Origin: Paraescarpia echinospica
Lineage: Eukaryota > Annelida > Polychaeta > Sabellida > Siboglinidae
NCBI GenBank assembly: GCA_020002185.1
Contig: CM034532.1
Coordinates: 45,589,506 to 45,653,505, forward strand
Length of the DNA stretch: 64,000 bases
Direction of reading: 5' to 3'
The notes under the pieces are model-generated. The model was not told the DNA's origin. It did not search any database and saw only the letters and a list, made by a program, of their open reading frames with translations. The position numbers and the translations under genes were made by a program. Every line of letters starts with the position of its first letter. Position 1 is the first letter of the stretch. Shown here piece by piece: positions 59,405 through 64,000 of the stretch.

Positions 59405-59760
59405 CTACATAACCAGTGGATGGACATTTAATTAAAGACGAACATCAAAGTAGAAAGCGTGTCGTCAGACATTTGCACTGTTCGTATTTTCTTAATTAAA
59501 CACTATCATTGCTAACAAGCAGATGAACATTTAATTATGGAGGACTATTGCTACAAGTTGATGGACATTTAATTATGAACAAACATTGCTAACTAGTTGA
59601 TGCACATTTAATCATGGACAAGCATTGCTAACAAGTTGATGGACATTTAATTGTGGACAAACATTTCTAACAAGTTTATGCACATTAATTTTAATCATGG
59701 ACAAGCATTGCTAACAAGTTGATGGACATTTAATTGTGGATGAACGCTGTTAACAAGCAA
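59405..59760. repeat. About 40-bp minisatellite, roughly 8 units
   Basis: The unit contains acaagttgatggacatttaa then ttgtggacaaacattgcta, with variants gcacatttaatcatggac. It immediately follows the hAT transposase and may be part of that element's 3' region. Confidence 0.85.
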
Positions 59761-59899
59761 CAATGTACCCATTAACTGTACATGTATGTCAATGATAATT
59801 CCCTCTATAAATGTTACTTGAAGAGAGAATCGATTTGTCACCTTCTCGAATAAAAACACTAACTAATTGTAGTCAAACGATAGGCCAACATGATAGAGC

Positions 59900-60033
<134 letters not shown>

Positions 60034-60194
60034 TGACATTACCGGGTACATTTAAGGACTAGTAAACACATTTCAGGACTAGTTGTTTGTGAGTCAGCCA
60101 GTCCGACGGACTACCAGCTGGCTAAAAGTATCGTGCACCCTGAATACTACGACATATCACTGTGTCCTAAGCGCTAAGGTCATTGTTCTGTAGA
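60034..60194. other. Short unique flank
   Basis: Contains an inverted motif (gtcagccagtcc...ggactaccagctggc) and no gene. Confidence 0.4.
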
Positions 60195-60204
60195 AGTCCA
60201 TTGT

Positions 60205-60804
60205 TCATTGTAATTTGGTGGCCACCAACATATCTTTCAGATTATTGTTCTTTGAGAATGCTTTTATAAATCTCGACGTGTATATTTCTGGATACGCGGT
60301 TTGTAGCAGTTTATAGGTGGCGTTAGCTACTTTAGCAATTGTTCGTCCCTGGTGGGAGAAGCGAATCACAAAAGGTATAATGTCATAAGAGTCCTCCCTA
60401 ACATTCAGTCCCCCTGGCTGCGTAGTTTTAAGTCTTGTAATCCATTTTGAATCACAATTTCGTCTGTAAATGGTTTCCAGTGAGGCGACGTCAGAAAATG
60501 GCCCTGATTCCAATATTGTAAAACGCAAATCGGATATTGAGTGACCGGCTCCGTTAAAATGCTTGGCCACTTGTGTGTCGTTGTGATGTCGTTTGTTCGA
60601 TCTGTGATTATTTAGACGTGTTCGGAGTTGATTGCCAGTCTCACCCACATATCTTGCGGGGCAGGCGTTGCAGGTAATTAGGTAAACCACGCTGGATGTA
60701 CCGCAATTGTTGATGTTGCCCTGTGGTGGCCTCCTTGTGTTGTTAATAGGTGTGAAGTCTACAAATACCGTACAGGCTAGACACCTTTTCACCTGACATT
60801 TCAC
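60205..60804 (-). CDS. PLE C-terminal GIY-YIG endonuclease domain (open frame)
   Basis: A 199-codon open frame carries a Cys pair (KRCLACTVF), then VVYLITCNACPARYVGETGN (the GIY and YVG elements), the Arg-bearing helix LRTRLNNHRSN, HFNGAGHS, and LETIYRRNCDSKWITRLKTT, where Glu and the W-I-x-R-L pattern match PLE GIY-YIG domains. All expected motif residues look present, so this is the best-preserved part of the element. In intact PLEs the domain nicks target DNA for target-primed reverse transcription. Here it is separated from RT by frameshifts, so it is a remnant despite the open frame. Confidence 0.85.
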   Translation of the reverse strand: MKCQVKRCLACTVFVDFTPINNTRRPPQGNINNCGTSSVVYLITCNACPARYVGETGNQLRTRLNNHRSNKRHHNDTQVAKHFNGAGHSISDLRFTILESGPFSDVASLETIYRRNCDSKWITRLKTTQPGGLNVREDSYDIIPFVIRFSHQGRTIAKVANATYKLLQTAYPEIYTSRFIKAFSKNNNLKDMLVATKLQ

Positions 60805-61064
60805 GGCCTGTTCTTTCCTGTTCTGATTTTTAATGTCCGCTAGGGTACTGCTTTTAATGTGCCTTAAAAACGTGATGTATAATTCCTTTGCCTCAGGCTG
60901 TGAAAAAGTGTTTGTACGGCTCCCTCAAAGTCTGACTTATTGTTGCAAATCCTGTGAAATCGTAATAGTTGCGACTTGAGGATACCAGAGAAGTTATGTT
61001 TCGGATGGAACGAGTTTTTGTACAGTAATGATGTGTATATGTTGGTTTAAAGTAAACCTTGCTG

Positions 61065-61376
61065 TCAAGATGCCCCATTTTGATGGCTATTTAGTATGTC
61101 CAAGAAAACTAGGAATTCATCATTCCCATGTGTCCAGATTCCGAAAATATAATTCAAATATCGTAAATAGATTAATGGTATTTTTTTGCAATACCATAGT
61201 GCTTGTTTCTCCCACTCAGCCATAAAAAGATTGGCATAGTTGGGGGCAAATCGTTTTCCCATTGCAGTGCCGAAAATTTGAAGGTACCAGTTTGATCCGA
61301 ATAAAAAGTCGTTGTGTTCTAAGGAAATTTTAAGTAGTTCTAAAATGTCTGCGTCTGGGCGGTCAAAATCCGGGTT
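61065..61376 (-). pseudogene. PLE RT palm, catalytic YLDD changed to YLNY
   Basis: The minus strand reads RPDADILELLKISLEHNDFL, then FGSNWYLQIFGTAMGKRFAP, NYANLFMAEWEKQAL and IPLIYLRYLNYIFGIWTHG. GTAMGxxFAPxYANLFM and LRYLDDIFxIW are standard PLE motifs. Here the two catalytic Asp are replaced by Asn and Tyr, each explained by one base change in the first codon position. The following 60893-61064 (KVYFKPTYTHHY) is the continuation toward the thumb and is frameshifted. Confidence 0.85.
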
Positions 61377-62084
61377 TCATAAAAAATAATAGAGTAATAG
61401 GTAGAGCAGACGTGATCGAGGTGTATCCGGTGGCTCTAAATAATCTCGTTGCTTCTTGGATATGTAACCTGTTTGTCGTAATCTGTCTAGTGTTGCTGAA
61501 ATGCAGACTGCGGCTTGTGGATAGACCGGTGTGTCTAGTTTAGGATAATGTTTTTTGTTCGCAAGCTGTCGATTCGCCTCTGCGACATAGTTTTCTTTAG
61601 ACATGATTACTGTGGCCGAGCCTTTATCAGCAGGTTTAATACTAATATATGGGTTTCTCTTGAGTGCCGAAATCGGCGCCAATTGCGACTCTGACAAATT
61701 ACCAACACTGTTCCGGTGTTTGTTAGTTATCGAGCTAAAATCTTTCAGTTGTTCCAATTTAGAGTTAATGTCCTCGTGGCAAGACGGATTCCAGGTTGAT
61801 TTTGCTGTAAAGTTCTCTTTTAATTTGGTTGATTTCGTTCCGTGAAAAAAATACCGTAATTGGATATGTCTAGCAAAACGCCTGATAGACGCCTGCGTGT
61901 CTTCTGCATCATTTGTATGAGTTGTTGGTATAAATCCGAAATTTAGGATTTCCGCCTGTGTTTCAGATAACACTAGATGGCTTAAGTTGATAATCGTGGG
62001 ATTGCGCAGATCAATGGACTTGTTTTGTGCGGTATGGTTGCCCTCAATGTTTCTTAGTTTAAATGGCACAACCAATGTGTTAGC
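61377..62084 (-). pseudogene. PLE N-terminal and RT finger region
   Basis: The minus strand is open and reads NPTIINLSHLVLSETQAEIL, NFGFIPTT, later YISIKPADKGSATVIMSKEN, YVAEANRQL, and finally DYLEPPDTPRSRLLYLL. These are typical PLE landmarks: the LT/SExE...LxxGxxFxPT start, the KPADKGxxxVIM block and PPxxPRxxxxYxLPKIHK. The frame breaks right where PKIHKP should follow, and the next recognisable piece (RPDADILELL) is from well beyond the RT motif A region. About 100 residues seem deleted, including the catalytic Asp of motif A. Confidence 0.8.
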
Positions 62085-62669
62085 ATTTTGTTCGCTGTTT
62101 CTGGTGTCCAATGAATGTTGTCTGATGTGTCTGTCTTGAACGATGACTCCTCTAATTTAGGTATTACAACAATGCCCTTAATGTCTAGTAGGCTCTCCGA
62201 AGTTCTCATAATGTATTCTTGTTCTACCAGAGGTAATCTGTCAGAAAAGTTTATTTCGGGTATGGCGATAACCGATAACTGAGTGAGGAAAACACTTGCC
62301 TGCTCGAGCCGCCATCCTTCGCAAATTAGGGATGGTCGTCACACTTGGTTTGTTCGCTCTGTCGTTGATTCCCACCGATAGGATCACAATCTCTGGATGT
62401 GTGCCGTCTGTCTCTGCCGGATGCATCATCATCTGTTCGAGATTCCTAATTTTGGCTCCAGGGTAGCTGTCCACTTGGATGTCTCGTTCCTTCGATTCTG
62501 TAATCCTAGAAACGTTCGAGTCACCCAGAATAACGACACGTTTTGTGATTATCGGTAACTTCCAGCTGGATTTTTTGCACTTTGTGCATCTATGTATGGA
62601 GGGCACAGTAGAGAATCGTTGTGCAGGAGTAGGCGAAGAGGGTAGTCTGTGAATTATGGTGCGGTCCAC
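62085..62669 (-). pseudogene. SGNH/GDSL-like hydrolase domain of the PLE
   Basis: The minus-strand frame 62669-62241 contains RVVILGDSNVSRI (block I, Ser codon near 62517-62519), VDSYPGAKIRNLEQMM (block II Gly), and ILSVGINDR (block III Gly-x-Asn-Asp). After a frameshift near 62255 it continues INFSDRLPLVEQEYI and ends with DNIHWTP, the Asp-x-x-His of block V (His codon 62111-62113). All four SGNH blocks are therefore recognisable, split by one frameshift. Such esterase-like domains are known in LINE ORF1 proteins; here the module sits directly upstream of Penelope-type RT on the same strand. Its role in the element is unknown. Confidence 0.7.
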
Positions 62670-62690
62670 CCGTGGTTTGGAGACAGGTAG

Positions 62691-62939
62691 GAAAGAATGA
62701 GGCTTGGGGTGAGGTGGATGCTCCGGAGAACACGATTGTCTCTGTAGTGGCGGGAAGGAGTTGGGAGAAAGGGATGGAGAAGAGGTGGCAGAAATGTTAT
62801 GGCCTGATGCAGGGATGGTGTGGCGATAGCAGCTGCTAAAGGGGAAGTGGTGAGTCTACGGGGCACGTGCCCCTCAGGCCCCTCCCCTGGACCCGCCTAT
62901 GCATGGCTGGTTTTCAGACATGTTGACTGACCATATTTA
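62691..62939. mobile_element. Pro/Ser-rich PLE leader or unrelated flank; hAT-like terminus at 62862-62905
   Basis: The minus-strand frame 62866-62654 is Pro/Ser/His-rich and could be the low-complexity leader of the PLE protein, but it starts inside another sequence. On the minus strand, 62905-62862 reads CATAGGCGGGTCCAGGGGAG then GGGCCTGAGGGGCACGTGCC, the wording of a common hAT/MITE terminus (GGCGGATCCAGGGGGG...). The partner terminus was not found. Confidence 0.35.
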
Positions 62940-63720
62940 ACAAGATTGCCGCCCAGGTCTACAAGCTCCAGACGGCATGCGGACAAGGAAGCCTTTGGTT
63001 TATCGAAAGTCCAACAATTTTCCTACTACGTATAGCCCGCCCTCCCCAGATAGCAGTAAATTTTATTTTTGAACATATTCACACTGTTAGCATTACCACA
63101 ATCATCAGATAATTTGTTCCAGTCATTTTATTGTCCTCTGTGAGAATTAATATTTTCTCACATCTAACCTACACTGTTCTTTTGCCGCATTGTGCCTTCA
63201 GGAATCTATTGCTGAAACTTTCATGTCAGCACAAAATGTCACTCCTAAATCCTTTTCCTTTACTGTTTTACCTAATATGGTATCCCCCACTATGTATTCT
63301 TTGTTCACATTTCCATGTCCTGTGTGAATGCATTTACATATCCCAAAATTGAATAACATTTGCCATTTTTCAGACCATTTGACTACTTTGGCTAGATCAT
63401 CTTGTAAAGTGTGTTTATCTGCATCTGTTTTAACTTTTGTTTCGTCTGTGAATTTCAGTAATTTGTTTGATATATCATCATCCGAATAATTTTTATATAT
63501 CAAGAATAATATATTTCCTAACCTGACCCCTGTGGCACTCCATTCAAGACTGGTTTCCAGTTTGAAATCTCCCCCTCTACTATTACTCTCTGTCTTCTGT
63601 CTGTCAACCATGTTTCATCCAGCTGATCACACCATCCCTTATACCATGTGTTTTAAGTTTAAGCAACAGTGTTTGATGTGGCACTTTATTAAATGCTTTC
63701 TGAGAATCTAAGTATAGTAG
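62940..63720 (-). mobile_element. CR1-like LINE fragment, degraded RT and 3' end
   Basis: The minus strand reads KAFNKVPHQTLLLKLKTHGI, GDVIS-like, then after several stops SNKLLKFTDETKVKTDADKH, LQDDLAKVVKWSEKWQMLFN, FGICKCIHTGHGN, VKEKDLGVTFCADMKVS, then RKYxFSQRTIKWNKL and SVNMFKNKI. This is the CR1 RT from motif A to the C-terminus. The catalytic FADD is changed to FTDE. The 3' tail (62945-63015) matches 29085-29180 inverted. It is more decayed than the LINE at 9190-10690 and is a different family. Confidence 0.85.
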
Positions 63721-63749
63721 ACGACAAAACCAAAGAGAAGACGCGTCTG

Positions 63750-63925
63750 CTTAAGCAATGAAGAGGAAGATTGGGCATGTATCATTTGCGTCGAGACGCT
63801 CGTGAACAACAGATCTCTGGAGTTGTGGCTGCAATGCCAGAAATAGGTCCGTAATGTAACTGCACGCCAGGACTGTCATGTTTCATTATGTCTAAATTGC
63901 GAATCCGACAGTGACTGAACGAAGA
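63750..63925 (+). pseudogene. Probable pogo/Tigger-like transposase C-terminal zinc-binding tail
   Basis: The plus strand reads SNEEEDWACIICVETLVNNR, SLELWLQCQK, a TAG, then VRNVTARQDCHVSLCLNCES, DSD and a stop. The C-x2-C ... W-x-Q-C-x2-(stop) ... C ... C-x2-C-x-S-D pattern resembles the PHD-like cysteine tail of clz9/pogo-type DDE transposases in invertebrates. No catalytic part lies in the window upstream because the LINE fragment interrupts. Assignment rests on Cys spacing only. Confidence 0.35.
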
Positions 63926-64000
63926 TACCTGTTGTCGGTTGCATACATTTATATAATTTGAATTCTTTTAAAGTTATGTAACCTAACTGCATGTCAATGA
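63926..64000. other. Window end, nothing seen
   Basis: Short AT-rich tail without features. Confidence 0.4.

Larger units (their letters stand above)
60195..62690 (-). mobile_element. Penelope-like retroelement with SGNH module, degraded
   Basis: Read on the minus strand from about 62690 down, parts occur in the order SGNH-hydrolase-like domain, N-terminal PLE region, reverse transcriptase (partly deleted), GIY-YIG endonuclease. RT followed by C-terminal GIY-YIG is the diagnostic arrangement of Penelope-like elements. Several frameshifts, a deletion and lost catalytic residues make this copy inactive. Terminal repeats were not identified. The (TG)n/(TA)n tract lies about 160 bp past the 3' end. 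Confidence 0.9.

Noticed and set aside
57578..59427. Several antisense frames over the hAT transposase
   Set aside because: Shadows of the conserved sense frame.
61603..61845. Plus-strand frame inside the Penelope-like element
   Set aside because: The minus strand carries the recognisable PLE protein.

Overview
The window is animal nuclear DNA. It is AT-rich and has split genes with GT-AG introns, abundant minisatellites and many decayed transposons, with no operons or prokaryotic signals. The one well-supported host gene is a Co-Smad, Smad4, on the + strand. I assembled it from twelve coding exons between 11885 and 46640. All junction phases agree and the coding total is 1731 nt (576 residues plus stop). 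A lophotrochozoan, probably a mollusc, seems most likely from the transposon mix (CR1/Jockey-like LINEs, ZNF862-like hATs, a Penelope-like element with a GIY-YIG domain). That taxonomic call is inference.

Layout. Positions 1-2122 hold two phase-compatible exons of a gene I do not recognise. Positions 2625-4485 are a 65-bp minisatellite and 4985-5506 a TG-rich array. Around 8736-8950 is a GC-richer stretch with NRF1-like and CCAAT-like motifs that could be the Smad4 promoter. A 5'-truncated LINE (9190-10690, minus strand) lies between it and the first coding exon. Smad4 then occupies 11767 to about 49.7 kb including a long presumed 3' UTR. Its introns carry hAT fragments, inverted repeats, MITE-like elements, tRNA-derived fragments, LINE 3' ends and tandem arrays.

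The most unusual structure is intron 10 (40646-45392). It is almost entirely a 53-bp tandem array of about 84 units. Each unit contains a consensus-like 5' splice site (GTGAGT) and, 26 nt later, a 3'-splice-like TGTAG|GTGTT. The true exon 11 acceptor is the last member of the array, at the same spacing.

Downstream of Smad4 (50-64 kb) is a transposon graveyard. It holds an internally deleted hAT (51963-52783), a nearly intact ZNF862-like hAT transposase broken by one in-frame TAG (57288-59353), microsatellites, a minus-strand Penelope-like element with an SGNH-hydrolase-like module before its RT and GIY-YIG parts (60195-62690), a minus-strand LINE fragment (62940-63720) and a probable pogo-like transposase tail (63750-63925).

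Smad4 is the only gene whose function can be read here: the common mediator Smad of TGF-beta/BMP signalling. The mobile elements do not form a pathway with it; most are intronic passengers. Exon boundaries, frames and motifs were read by eye. Family assignments rest on recognised motifs, not on searches.
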